A stretch of DNA of 64,000 nucleotides. Origin: Coptis chinensis. Its lineage: Eukaryota > Streptophyta > Magnoliopsida > Ranunculales > Ranunculaceae. Made by a program: the position numbers and the translations under genes. The stretch spans positions 33,312,501-33,376,500 of the forward strand of contig CM027379.1 in the NCBI GenBank assembly GCA_015680905.1. Direction: 5' to 3'. The notes beneath the pieces are model-generated. The model saw only the letters and a list, made by a program, of their open reading frames with translations, was not told where the DNA came from and made no database searches. Shown piece after piece: positions 1 to 10,950 of this stretch. Within the stretch, counting starts at the first letter, position 1. The number at the start of each line of letters is the position of its first letter.

Positions 1-872
1 GAGGTCTGCACAGATAGTGTTTAGTGAAGCGATGCCCCTATGAAGCATAGCCATGCGTTACGCATCGAACCAACACCTCGGAAGGCATCCGTATCAAAAG
101 CAAGTCACGTCCTCCTCATCCTCCTCCGAATCATCCTCATCCTCCTCCCTCTACCTCATCCCGTTTCCTATCCGTGGGCAATATCCAGCGTTGTTGGACA
201 CACTCCCTATAGATACGCGGGTTACGGTGCGGGGGTAATGTAAATCCCATCGTATCGACGGAGCTACTTTCATCTTCAAAGATGATCTTGGTAATTAACA
301 CGTGAAGAGGTGCCAAAGACTTTCCGACCCCTAATCATGCTCAGCAAAAACTCCAAGATACAAAAATCGTTATACTCCCCGAGTACCCATAAGATGTGGA
401 GGCAGGCGGACCGATGTCACCGACCTTGTCCTTCCCTAGGACATTCCGGACCAATCCAATCGAAATTTTGTAGCCAATTGGTTGGTCCCGAGGGATGCCC
501 GGGCGCATACCAATGGGAGTTTGTATTGTAGCTCCCATTGATGACATCACGCCCATCAAAGGCTCTACCCCCCTCAAACCGGGGGCTCTGTAAAAGTGGC
601 ATCGGATGGATTCTAGGCGGAATGCCTAGAATCTCACCAACAAATCCGTAGTCAACTCCTTTCTTCTTCCTTACCAACACAAAAATCCTACTCCCTCCAA
701 CTCCCCGGTGTTGTAGAACCGTCGGACCAAGTCTTCGTGGTAGAAGGCTTCGGTCGAAAGTACCATAAACTACTCCAGTCCCTACTAGCCATTTCACACC
801 GTGAAAAGCGGTAGCGAAGTGGTCGGCAAAGATGAAAACTTGCTCCGTAAAATTCGGCGCTTGTTGAGCCAT
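1..872 (-). pseudogene. env-position ORF of element A (plant transposon-protein type), degraded
   Basis: The open part is 872-417 (151 aa, starts MAQQAPNFTEQVF); homology continues in shifted frames to about position 80. Its segment GSRIFVLVRKKKGVDY...GEILGIPPR matches KGRKIFVKVNGEKKEV...THVLGIMPKR of the better preserved ORF of B at 12614-13525. Near 90-190 an acidic stretch (on the minus strand GAGGAGGAT repeats) matches the DDEEEDTACFD stretch of that B ORF. Ends and frame are broken. The family (sometimes called env-like in Athila; annotated as putative plant transposon protein) has no proven biochemical role. The assignment rests on similarity between the two copies visible here. Confidence 0.65.
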
Positions 873-1693
873 TTGAAATTTGAATACGGTTTGGGGTTTG
901 TAGAAGGTGTAGGAGTAATGAGGAAAGACCTTACTGATAAAAAACGATGGTGGTGGCGATGTAGTGGCGGCGCAACACCAAATTTTGATTTTTTCGGTGG
1001 TTTTTGGTGGTTTGAATTGATGGTGTTTGTGGGTGGTGGAGTTTGGAGAAGATTTGGGGTTAGGATTTGATTTTGGGCGTGGGTTTATTGTATTTTCTTT
1101 TTAATTTTTTATTTTGTTTTAGGTTTTGGTTAAAGCTTGGCGTTAATGGCGGAATGGAGGAAGAACGATGAACTGTTCGTGGAGGTAAAGCGCCGAAAGC
1201 GCTATCCGTATGGCTGAAGTTGGGTTTGGTTTGGGTTGGGCCCCAAAATCGAAATTTTTGATTTTTTCGATTTTTTTTTCGAACTTCAAATCAAAATTGC
1301 CGCCGTTACGGGTCCGATTTTTGCGAATGAGATATGGAAATGATCAGGAGAGAATTTCCTATCCAATGATCTATAAAACACTCTATTCCGACTTCAAATG
1401 ACATACGAGATAGTGGAAAACACCTCGAAGTGCGTGCATGACGTAAGTTATGCGAACGAATGAACTCTAAATTAATAGATTATGTCAATCCGAATCGTAA
1501 TACAATAAAACGGCCGAAGCAACTCTAATTGGACATAAAACCTTTTAGTAATGCGAACATTTAACACCCACCCCCAAACAAATTTTTACAACGAAGCTTA
1601 GAAAATTTGTTTTTAGCAGTGGGTCTTTTAAAGTCAGATTCCCGAGACTTCCTAGATTACTATGTTTATTTTTATTTTTTATTTATTTATTTT

Positions 1694-1734
<41 letters not shown>

Positions 1735-2652
1735 GAAGGAAAAACAATAAGCAATAAAAACATAATTCACACCATAGAGAAACATGACTCAAAAATCCGA
1801 GAAAAACATGCAAGAGTGGAAAACGTGAACTATGTGAACCGTGGACTTAGGATCCGGTATTTACAGCCACACACTCCATATGGAGGGCCCGGTTACCTTA
1901 ATGGTGCACTCACCAATATATTAAAGTGAAAGGAAGTGCACCAAACACAGAAATTGAGTCGCTTTATAGTCGATACTTTCGAGACTTTATCTAAAATATA
2001 TGTATGAACATGCAGTTGATCATATATCAACAACCTAAATAGTTGTGGATCATTCCATAAATAAATATCACAGAAAACATATCCAAATACAATCAAGCAC
2101 CAAGATTTCCTACGACGCAGCCTAGTGGAATGAAAACGGTCGGATAACCCTATTGTGTAACCTATCATGCACCTTCTTTTTAATTTTTGAATGAGTGGGT
2201 GTTTTAGTAAATAAGTGTGGAAAAGTGAATGGTTGTGGAGAATATGGTGGATATGGATAAGTTGTAGAAAGACAGCCCCGCATACAATGAGGATGTGGTT
2301 TTAGCACCGAACTCATTCATTGTGTGTGTAGGGACTCTCTCAATTCTGAAAATGAAGGTGTCAAATAGTTTGTCCTTCCGAAAGTATCATTTTGCTAGGA
2401 GGATTTAAAAATTATGAAGCACGGGAGAAACAAAAGGATCGAGTGCAAACTCGAGATTCCTTTGAAAGGGTGGAAGGAGGGGAATCGAGGTGGATGTTGT
2501 GCAAGGTAGATCTTGATAGGGTGAATCGTCACCTACTCGAAGAAACTCATCGAATTCTCATCTAGATTGGTCATATCCACATTACTATGGTAGTCCTCTA
2601 CATCTTTGAGAAAGTCATCTATCCCGGCCCTCATCAATAATATGTGTATCGA
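873..2652 (-). other. post-protease non-coding region of A with internal deletion
   Basis: No coding sequence recognised. On the minus strand this runs from the end of PR directly into sequence matching the post-pol region of B: the stretch near 1745-1925 corresponds to 10840-10955 of B. RT, RNase H and integrase are missing. It contains an 18-nt motif AATCTGACTTTAAAAGAC (minus, 1622-1639), a perfect 11-bp inverted repeat (1576-1586 with 1602-1612) and a polypurine-like GGGGGTGGG (minus, 1566-1575). All three are also found in the same order in B. Confidence 0.6.
1662..1734. repeat. (TTTA)n microsatellite
   Basis: A run of mostly TTTA units with a few longer T runs, inside the 3' non-coding region of A. 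The matching place in B (about 11830-11900) has no such array, so it expanded in this copy. Confidence 0.9.
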
Positions 2653-3150
2653 CTAGTGTAGGGATGAAAATGTTGAGTCCGACTTTCCAAAGGAAAGAAT
2701 TTTGGGCATATGACTATCGGGAACGTGTTGTTGAAATAATCTCGAAATTAAGCTCTCGATCATGCTTACCTCTCCATCCATAGACGAATCGGGTAATCTG
2801 GTCCTTGTTTTAAAAACATTGACTTCAACAGCAAGATGGCCAAAAGACATGGACATTGAACCATCACGGCAATTAATGAGCGCATTGGCGGTTGCCGTGA
2901 AAGGACGCCCTAAAATGATCGACACCAGTCGTTAGCGACTTTCGTATCGAGGACTACAAAATCAGCCGGATAGTAGAAATCCCTCGAACTTTTACCAAAG
3001 ACATTTTCGACTACACCCTTAGGATACTTAATAGACCGATCGACTAATTGCAACGCCATTTTAGTGGGTTGCATCTTGTCTAGACCTATTTGTCTATACA
3101 AATAAAATGGGAGTAAGTTAACACTAGCCCCCCCGTGTCTAATAACGCTG
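2653..3150 (-). pseudogene. aspartic protease (retropepsin) region of element A
   Basis: Protease normally cleaves the Gag-Pol polyprotein. The active-site segment ALLDTGG is encoded at the end of the upstream gag frame. A C7 run (3128-3134, G7 on the coding strand) then shifts frame, and the domain continues in another frame (3101-2910: IGLDKMQPTKMALQLVDRS, VENVFG, FYYPADFVVLDT). A second shift near 2925 leads to 2925-2653 with the conserved IILGRPF.ATANALINCRDG. Two shifts make it non-functional unless the homopolymer is slippery; degeneration is the simpler reading. Confidence 0.75.
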
Positions 3151-4294
3151 TCGTCGATAGGAATCTCCTAAGGTGCATTGTCTGATGGGGCGACCGAGTG
3201 GTCCTTGTACTTAACAATTCCATTATTTTCGATAAGGTTGGGAATTGTTCGTTAAAAAGGCCTTTTGGTATATTTGTCTTACGCCTAGTAGTACACAATT
3301 CCTTAAGAAACTTAGCATGATGTGGTAGCTTTTTAATAGCTTCGAGGAAGGGAAGGTTTATAGTTAGATTCTTAAAAACGTCTCTAATCTCCTCGTAATT
3401 TGTATCCCTAGTTAACATGGCTAATTTTTGTGGAAACGGTGGTTTCTGTCTATATTTAGCAATGGTATCACTTGGATGTTTAACTGTGGCTTTCTGTTTC
3501 TTAGGTTGTGTTGTAACTGGTACCTCTACAGTGGTAGGCTCTTCAGTTTCTATTTCGGTATCTAGTAAAATAGTAGGTGTAGGGGCTACTCTTGGTGGGG
3601 TAACTATAGGCATAGTTACCTTGTTATCAACCACTCTGCCAGAACGGAGAGTGGTGATGGCATTTATCTCACCTACATTTTCATATTCATTACTAGTATT
3701 ATCGGTTACCTCAAAGGCTGTGTTTGTTGTTTTAGGATTAGGTATTGCGTGACCTGGCAACACACCTTTGGTTTGGGCTTTATCTTGAGCCAACTGTTGG
3801 GTTAAATTATTAACGGATTGTAGAAGCTGTTGGTTAGATTGAGCCATGGTTTGGAAAAGTTTTTGGCTCACTTGTATGAAGGTGTCAAGGCGATCCGGTT
3901 GTGTGGGTGTAGTAGTCACGGGTGGTGTGACTGGAACTATTTCACGTGAATTATTTATGGGTGGATTTTGATAATTATTATTGACCGGAACGATACCTCT
4001 ATTAGCATTATAATTATTATAAATACCTTGACCTTGTGCTTGACCTTGTCGAGGTTGCACTAGGTTGTTATAATTATTAAAATTACCCTGACCCTGTCCT
4101 TGTCGTAGTGGAGCTTGGTTAAAGCTGTTCGTTGGCCTAACATATTGATTATTAAACCCTTGAGGTGTGACGTGTTGGTTATTTCTCCAACCGGAGTTGG
4201 GATTTTGTCTACAAGGGGCGTTAGGTTCACTATTAATGGAACAAGCCTGTTCATAGGCTATAGGACAGTGGGACTCGGGATGCTCAGGACTCAA
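3086..4294 (-). CDS. gag: Gag C-terminal half with start of protease, element A
   Basis: Open frame of 402 residues. The first ~150 residues are rich in Asn and Gln (NNYNN, QGQGN) with a weak cysteine cluster (ESHCPIAYEQACS) where other copies have a CCHC knuckle. A middle segment has ITTLRSGRVVDNKV, common to these gag-pol proteins, followed by a Pro-rich linker and KPPFPQKL...EEIRDVFKNLTINLPFLEAIKKLP, then the protease catalytic ALLDTGG near the C-terminus. The last residues are out of frame after the G7 run. Gag packages the element RNA in cytoplasmic particles. The listed ATG is only the first Met of the open stretch; the real start lies upstream near 5060. Confidence 0.7.
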   Translation of the reverse strand: MSPEHPESHCPIAYEQACSINSEPNAPCRQNPNSGWRNNQHVTPQGFNNQYVRPTNSFNQAPLRQGQGQGNFNNYNNLVQPRQGQAQGQGIYNNYNANRGIVPVNNNYQNPPINNSREIVPVTPPVTTTPTQPDRLDTFIQVSQKLFQTMAQSNQQLLQSVNNLTQQLAQDKAQTKGVLPGHAIPNPKTTNTAFEVTDNTSNEYENVGEINAITTLRSGRVVDNKVTMPIVTPPRVAPTPTILLDTEIETEEPTTVEVPVTTQPKKQKATVKHPSDTIAKYRQKPPFPQKLAMLTRDTNYEEIRDVFKNLTINLPFLEAIKKLPHHAKFLKELCTTRRKTNIPKGLFNEQFPTLSKIMELLSTRTTRSPHQTMHLRRFLSTTALLDTGGLVLTYSHFICIDK

Positions 4295-5075
4295 ATGAAA
4301 CTACATGGGTTTGAATTTACATTCATGACGGGATAGGCTTTTGTTGTACGAAAATGGCCTCTACCTTTTAGTGAGTGATTCGATTAGAGTTTTAAGCTCG
4401 AATCGTGTTTAATTTCAAACATACCGCCGGCCTTAACATTGTTGAAGAAGAACTAGCGAGCGGGAGTAATCGTCACTACCCCCAATTATTATTTCGCTTT
4501 AGTTTGGTCCTCTAAAATTTATAAGCCTCCGAGGCTCCTTTGCTTAAGAAACTACCCCATTCATTATGTCAAGGACTTCTTTATGGTGGTGTAGAAGTCC
4601 TTTGAAAAAGGCAATTAACTAATGTGTCTTTCTCTAAGCTATGGTGTAGACACTCTATAAGCAGATCGGTGAAACGATTCCAAGCCTCCTAAAAAATGAT
4701 TCATGAGAATTTTGTCGAAAAGAAATGAATCTTGGAAAGCATCTAATCCGCCTTTAGGGGTGGGTAAAAATATTCCATAAACAAATTGAACAAGTTTAGC
4801 CCACGAGTCCACGTAATTAGGCCAAGGCGTTAACCAAGACGCCCTTATCGGCTAAGGTGAAAGGGAATACCCTTAATTTAATTTGTTCCGCACCAACCAC
4901 CATAGGATGGTGGAATGTTGTTAGGACTTGTTCAATCCTACGCATGTAATGCCGATAAGGTTTTTCATGGTCTAAACCATGAAAAAACGGGTAACAAATT
5001 AAAATATTTGGAGGGATTCTCAAATCCCCACTGGTCTCGCTAGAACGATGCAAGATTTGGGGCTATCGCCAAGGC
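4295..5075 (-). pseudogene. gag: Gag N-terminal half of element A, broken
   Basis: Open only at 5053-4817. That stretch contains IPPNILICYPFFHGLDHEKPYRHYMRRIEQVL and EQIKLRVFPFTLADKG, matching the gag of E at 46962-47170. Downstream, minus-strand sequence near 4760-4400 keeps gag-like words in broken frames. No intact reading frame joins this to the C-terminal half. Confidence 0.6.
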
Positions 5076-5861
5076 TTTGTAGAAGTCCGAGAGAGGAGTC
5101 TCTTTTCTTCCCCATTATATCGGGTGGTGTGTGTGAAATAGTAGTTAGAGGTGTAGTGGGTGGTATACTAGATAGATTTGATTGTTGATGTTGTTGTGTA
5201 TTTACGCTCGGTGTTTTGTTCGGCCGACCTTAATCTCATGCAAGACTAAGTCGAACTTAACTAAACATGCAACACTCCAAACAATTCGATATACTAGTAT
5301 AAACCTCTAACGAGGAGATCGCGAGGTGTGGAAGAAAGGAATACCTGATTAGGCCCTTGCTTCGCTTATGAATAGCGTCTTGTTTACGCTTTTGTTCAAT
5401 TGTATAGAGCAGTTAGAACACTGAAAAATATGAAAGATCAAAGTTCGAATCAAAACGCCGAAATCCGATAAATTTAACCCGACAGAGCTGTCGGCTCGCG
5501 ATAGGGCGCGGTCGCGCTCCGAGTAATTTTCAAATTACAGTGTTTTTAGCGCGGGTCGCGCTCCACATGGGGGCGGGTCGCGCTCAGTGTAAAGTCAAAT
5601 TCCAGTAACTTAGCGCGGGTCGCGCTTTTGTTAGGCGCGTGGTCGCTTCGATGTAAAAAGTCAAATTCCAAGAACTTAGCTGGTCGCCTTCCTTTGGTGC
5701 GCTGGCGCTCAGGTATTTTTTTCGCAGAATTTGTCAAAGCTGAAATGGGAAACCACAGTATGAAACAAACAAGAGTGGGTGGGTTTAATGGGACTTAAAA
5801 ATGATTACTTCTACAAGGAAAACAATGCTAAAGTGCAACTAAGATGGCGGTAGCGTTGATT
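5076..5861 (-). other. leader of element A between 5' LTR and gag
   Basis: No convincing gene; the short ORF at 5546-5737 is made by the GC-rich repeat. Directly inside the LTR one expects a tRNA primer binding site. The bases after the LTR on the minus strand (AATCAACGCTACCGCCATC) only weakly resemble the TGGCGCCGCTGCC site seen in H, so the site looks mutated. Confidence 0.5.
5485..5720. repeat. 64-bp GC-rich tandem repeat in leader of A
   Basis: The core GCGCGGGTCGCGCT recurs with starts near 5485, 5549, 5613 and 5677 (spacing 64). A second copy of the core lies about 22 bp into most units, separated by AT-rich AAATTCCAGTAACTTA-like spacers. The last unit is eroded. It is strongly CpG-rich compared with the AT-rich surroundings. 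Confidence 0.8.
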
Positions 5862-7285
5862 TGATAACCGTAAAATGTATAGTTTACCTACGAAATGAAC
5901 GATGAATTCAATCCGTAAGTAAACTAAAACTAATCTTTTACTATCTCAATTATCAAAGTTTCTACTCTCAATGCGAATTACACTAAGTGGAGTAGGAAGT
6001 TCGTTCCACTCCTAGTTCCCTAGCATGGATTGTTTTCTAAGTCTAAGAAATCAGTCTTAAGTCAATGAGAGCTTTACTGAAGGGAATTATACTCACGATG
6101 CAATATGAAATTGATTATTTGAATTTAAACTACTAATGCTATGGAAATATGATTGTTTGAATCTAGATAAAGAAATTAGAGGGAATTGAATCCACCTCGA
6201 CTCCAACTTAATAACCTAGCGTAGAATGTTGTATCTCAATTCTCACGTTCTTCTGCGAGAATTTCGAAGTTCTAATCCCTAGTGTTCATGGCATTCCTAC
6301 CGGATACTAACTAGCATGTGAGGTCGTCCACCCATTCTCATGGCTAAACACTCGACCTTCTAGAGTGGAATAGATTCTACAACCAATTCTATACTAAACA
6401 ACTAAGTCTTCATCAAGGCTTCATCAACCCTCTAATGGAGGTTTTAGCCTTGAGTCATCAAAACATCATTTCCCATATTATTATAACTAAACATACTATC
6501 AAGATTCGAAATTTACTTAATTTAAACAATAATGAAATCTAATTTAATGACTAAAATGAAATAAGGACAGAATTGAAATTAGATCTAGAATTGGAAATGA
6601 CAAAATCGAAATTGATAAAGAATACTACTTTATTTATCTAATCAAATTGAAGAGCAAGATTCAAAGGTTTAATCGAATACAATAATTTAAATGGAACTAA
6701 ACTTAATTAAAACAATTAAATCTAGATCTAGAAGCTATTCTAATGGCTACTTTCTATATAAGCTATCTACCCTAATTCTCTACTAAATAATCTACCATTA
6801 ACAATGAGCTTCCTAACCTAACTGCCATTAACAATGAGTCAAGCTTTTGTTTTTATACATCCAGATCCAAAAATCGTGCATGGGCTTGGAGCCATGTTTT
6901 GGGCCAGAGAATCAGGCCCAAAACCCAATTCTTTCAGTCCAAAATGGCCTCTTCAGCTAGATTTGGCTTCAACAGACATTTTGTCCACTTCTGCTTCTCT
7001 GATTGGGTCAAGGCTTGGACCATTGCAAATCTCTTTCCGAGCCGGTCGTTTTGACATAAGGTAGGCCCAATTCCGAGGTCTGAGTCCAAAGATATGGCAT
7101 TCGGAAGTTCTACTGACTTTTGCTCCTTTATCTCGCTAAAGTGGCACATTTCTGCACATAATGGACTTTGAAGCCTGAAATGCATAAAAACACGTAATCA
7201 GTATTAGCTCTTACTTATTATTCACATAGTTGGTCTAACAGTATGATTATTAAGGGGTTAAAACTACAGTTTTGGGCTCTTATCA
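5862..7285 (-). repeat. 5' LTR of element A (1424 bp)
   Basis: On the minus strand it begins TGATAAGAGCCC at 7285 and ends ...GGTTATCA at 5862. The whole length is similar to the B 3' LTR (17307-18797) and to the solo LTR at 53974-55480. It is a 5' LTR because gag lies beyond its U5 end. A TATA-like element is at 6754-6761. Confidence 0.85.
6754..6761 (-). promoter_or_regulatory. TATA-like box in A LTR
   Basis: TTATATAG on the minus strand, at the same relative place as TATATAA in the B and G LTRs. Likely core promoter at the U3/R boundary. Confidence 0.5.
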
Positions 7286-7789
7286 ATCGTTAAGTACAAG
7301 GACCCTGGTCGTCCTACTGTACAATGCACCTTAGGGGATACTCACACGACCACTGCTTTATTAGACCTGGGGGCGAGTGTCAACTTACTCCCGTATTATC
7401 TCTATAAACAAATAGGTCTACAAGAGATGCAACTAACTAAAATGACGTTGCAATTAGCTGATCGGTCTATTAAGTATCCTAAGGGTGTGGTTGAAAATAT
7501 GCTTGCTAAGGTGCAAGATTTTTACTATCCAGCTAATTTCGTTATCCTCGATACAGAAGTCGCTAACGACTCTGTTCTTATCATTTTAGGACGTCCTTTC
7601 TTGGCAACTGCCAATGCGCTCATAAACTGTCGTGATGGTTCGATGTCCATGTCCTTTGGGCATTTTTCTGTTGAGGTAAATATTTTTAAAATGACGCAAC
7701 AGTGACCTGATACGACTAACAATGGAAAAGTTAGCATGATTGAGAGCTTAGCTCAAGATTATTTTAACAACACGTTTCCCAAAAATTAG
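7286..7789 (+). pseudogene. aspartic protease of element B, 5'-truncated
   Basis: In-frame from about 7325 (C-T-L-G-D) through the catalytic LLDLGASVNLLPYYLY to 7705, with LQLADRSIKYPKGVVEN, FYYPANFVILDTEV and the conserved IILGRPFLATANALINCRDG. The catalytic motif reads DLGA instead of the usual DTGA, as in the proteases of E and H here. A TGA at 7703-7705 and a TAG at 7787-7789 interrupt the link to RT. The N-terminal part is cut off by the A insertion. Confidence 0.8.
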
Positions 7790-9540
7790 ATGCATAAATT
7801 CCTTTCCTTTAGAAGTTCAGATTTTACCGATGACTCCTTCTTAGAGGAAGTCAATGCCATTTTCAAGTCTGCTCCTATCGTAGACCCTTTTGTTGCTCCA
7901 TCTACTGAGTTTGAAGACCTGCTACCTAAACAAGTCTTCACTACTCAAGATGAGGACCCTCTAGATGCATTTATCGACATTCCTCCCACCCCTGTGCTTA
8001 AACCTCTTCTTTCTGAGTTGAAGTACATTCAACTTGATCTGTATGGTAGTCATCCGGTAATTATATCTTCTCTATTGTCTGCGGATGAAGAGACACGTTT
8101 GATTAGGGTGATTCGAGAACATCGTTCTGCGATTGGTTGGTCCCTAGATGACATTAGGGGGATTGACCCTAATGTATGCACACATTGTATCCATTTGGAG
8201 GATAATGCAAAGACTTCTCGCGAACCTCAGTGTCGCTTGAACCCTGCCATGGAAGAGGTGCTCAGGGAAGAAGTTTTACGATTACTCGATGCGGGTATCA
8301 TATACCCAATCTCCGATAGCGAATGGGTAAGTCCCATTCATGTAGTTCCTAAGAAATCGGGGGTTACCATGGTACGTAATGCTAAGGGTGAATATGTTTC
8401 CACACGAGTCCCTATAAAATAGAGGATCGGTATTGATTACAGACGTTTAAATGCCATTACACGAAAGGATCATTTTCCTTTACCCTTTATAGATCAGATG
8501 CTCAAACGTCTAGCTGGTCATGCTTATTATTGTTATTTAGATGTCTACTCTGGCTATTTTCAAATTATTATTGATATTGATGACCAAGAAAAAACTACCT
8601 TCACATGTCCTTTTGGAACTTATGCCTATAAACGAATGCCTTTTAGCCTTTGTAATGCTCCTGGTACCTTCCAGCGGTGTATGCTTCATATATTTAGTTA
8701 CATGGTAGAGCGCTTCATGGAAGTTTTCATGGATGATTTTTCTATCTATGGAGATTCTTTCACTGACTGCCTGTCTAACCTGTCTAAGGTTTTGACACGG
8801 TGTGAAGAGAAGAGTCTGGTTTTAAATTGGGAAAAATGTTATTTCATGGTTAAAAAAAGAATAGTGCTAGGTCACATCGCATCTAGTGATGGCATCGAAG
8901 TAGATAAGGCCAAACTAGATAAGATAGCGTCTCTACCTATACCACAGACTGTCCGTGACATTAGAGCCTTTCTAGGCCATGCAGGTTTTTATAAGCATTT
9001 TATCAAAGATTTTTCAAAAATAGCAAGGCCTTTAAGTAATCTACTTTTAAAGGATGCCATTTTTTATTTTAATTATAACTGTAAACAGGCTTTTGAAACG
9101 TTAAAAGCCGCTTTAACATCTGCACCCATTATACAGCCTCCCGATTGGTCTAAACCTTTCGAACTCATATGTGATGCTAGTGATTATGTTGTTGGTGTTG
9201 TTTTGGGACAGAAACTAGATAATAAGTCCACCATTATTTATTATGCTAGTAAAACTTTAAATGATGCTCAAAGGAATCATTCAAGTACGAAAAAGAATTT
9301 TTAGCTGTCGTTTATGCTTTAGATAAGTTTTGTCCTTATTTGGTTGGTATTAAGACTTTAGTTTACACGGACCATGTAGCCCTTAGGTACCTTCTCGCAA
9401 AGAAGGATGCTAAACAGAGATTGATTCGATGGATTCTTCTCCTGTAAGAGTTCACCTTAGAAATTAAGGACAAAAGAGGGGTCAAAAATGTAGTTGCCGA
9501 CCACTTATCTAGAGTAACAAATGACGATGATAGTGATTCT
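7790..9540 (+). pseudogene. reverse transcriptase-RNase H of element B, interrupted
   Basis: RT copies the element RNA to cDNA. The RT starts after a linker: IHLEDNAKTSREPQ, LDAGIIYPISDSEWVSPIHVVPKKSG, then a TAG at 8420-8422 with the same frame continuing to RKDHFPLPFIDQ, GTYAYKRMPF and the catalytic EVFMDDFSIYG. A one-base shift near 9285 precedes RNase H (ELICDASDYVVGVVLGQK before it, [11 protein letters not shown] and VVADHLSRV after it). A TAA at about 9446 adds a further stop. Domain order is normal, and the damage is light but inactivating. Confidence 0.85.
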
Positions 9541-10740
9541 GAGTCCATTCCTGATGAGCATCTTTATGCTATTTATTCTACACCATGGTATGCTGACATT
9601 GTGAATTATTTAGCATCTGATATTATTCTTGATGTTTGGTCAAGAAATGAACGTAAGAAGTTCTTTGCTAGAGTTAAGCTATACTACTGCGATGAGCCCT
9701 ACCTTTTCAAGTATTGTGCGGATCAAATTATTCGCCATTGTATTCGCCAGTGGGAATATAATGAGGTTATATCGTTCTGCCATGACAAAGAGTGTGGTGG
9801 CCATTTTAGTGGTATAAAAATAACTACTAAGGTTCTTCAATGTGGGTTTTATTGGCATACCCTTTTTAAAGATGCCCAAGTGCATTGCAAGATGTGTGTT
9901 CGTTGCCAACAACTAGGGTGAATCATTAAGTATAATATAATGCCATTAAATCCCATCATGGTAGTAGAAATTTTTGATGTATGGGGCATTGATTTCATGG
10001 GTCCTTTTCCTGTTTCCCACAGATTTATTTATATTTTTGTTGCCGTGGACTACGTGTCTAAATGGATAAAGGTCATGGCTTGCCATAGCAATGACTATAA
10101 GATAGTTGCATTTTTTGTTAAGGAATACATTTTCTGTCGGTTTGGCATTCCTAAAGCCATCATTAGTGATGGTGGAACACATTTTTGTAATAGAGTTGTT
10201 GCGTCTCTAGTTAAAAAGTATGGAGTTACACATAAAGTGGCAACTCCTTATCATCCACAAATTAGCGGCCAAGTAGAAGTTACTAATTGGGAAATCAAAA
10301 AAATCTTAGAAATAACTGTAAATCCTGATAGTAAAGATTGGTCTAAGGGTCTAACTGATGCCTTATGGGCGTATAGGACTGCTTTTAAAACTCCTATAAA
10401 AAGCCTTAACTTCAATTTTGATGAGGCGGGTGTCAAGCACAAGTTGCAATTAAATGAGCTTGAAGAAATCCATAGCGATTCTTATAATCTCGCAAAGGAT
10501 TATAAAGCTAACATGAAACGTGGTCATGATAAGCAAATATTGCGCAAAGAGTTGGTGGTTGGTCAAAAGGTCTTGCTTTACAACTCTCATTTGCATATTT
10601 TTCCCAGGAAATTAAAAACCCGTTGGTCTGGTCCTTTTCTGGTTACTGAAGTCATCCCTTACGGGGCAATCACCTTGGTAAATCCCAAGGACAACAGTAC
10701 CTTTCAAGTCAATGGCCAACGGTTAAAACAATTTCACTAG
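9541..10740 (+). pseudogene. integrase of element B, interrupted
   Basis: The integrase inserts cDNA into the chromosome. The zinc-binding H2C2 region lies in 9601-9921 (HFSG...GFYWHTLFKDAQVHCKMCVRCQQ). A TGA at 9919-9921 separates it from the catalytic core at 9940-10740. The core shows the three acidic positions: [19 protein letters not shown] and a later Glu following [13 protein letters not shown]. The C-terminal segment has [12 protein letters not shown], a GPF-type module. The core ORF (266 aa) ends with RLKQFH as usual for this lineage. Apart from the internal stop it is nearly intact. Confidence 0.85.
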
Positions 10741-10950
10741 TTAATGTCCCCTGATGTGGAGGAAGTTCTTTTACAGGACCCTGTCTATGAGGACTGACCT
10801 TTGTTGTTTGCTGTACTTCTTTTCACTTCCATCTATTGGTAAGTGCACCATTCAGGTAACCGGATCCTAAGTCAACGTTTAACATAATTCACGTTTTCCA
10901 CTCTTGTATGTTTTCTTAGTTTTTGAGTCATGTTTCTCTATGGTGTGAAT
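10741..10950 (+). other. post-pol non-coding segment of B, left of hAT insertion
   Basis: No gene seen. The GTGCACCATTCAGGTAACCG region matches the minus-strand A sequence near 1890-1920. It ends in the hAT TSD GTGTGAAT (10943-10950). Confidence 0.6.

Larger units (their letters stand above)
1..7285 (-). mobile_element. Athila-like Ty3/gypsy element A, partial, lacks RT/RH/IN
   Basis: Minus-strand LTR retrotransposon read from its 5' LTR (5862-7285) leftward through leader, gag, protease and an env-position ORF; its 3' end lies beyond the left edge. The order LTR-gag-PR-env-like and the protein similarity to element B identify it as Athila-like. Between the end of PR (about 2653) and the post-pol region (about 1950) there is no RT, RNase H or integrase, so it is a large-deletion derivative. 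Immediately right of its LTR lies the protease-coding part of B in the opposite orientation, which implies that A is inserted in B. The expected 5-bp TSD would be ATCGT (7286-7290), but its partner is outside the window. Confidence 0.8.

Noticed and set aside
40-531. Small plus-strand ORFs at the left edge
   Set aside because: They run opposite to the env-position remnant of A, whose homology to B covers this stretch; they are shadow frames.
3417-3752. 111-aa plus-strand ORF
   Set aside because: Antisense shadow of the gag ORF of A; low-complexity hydrophobic translation.
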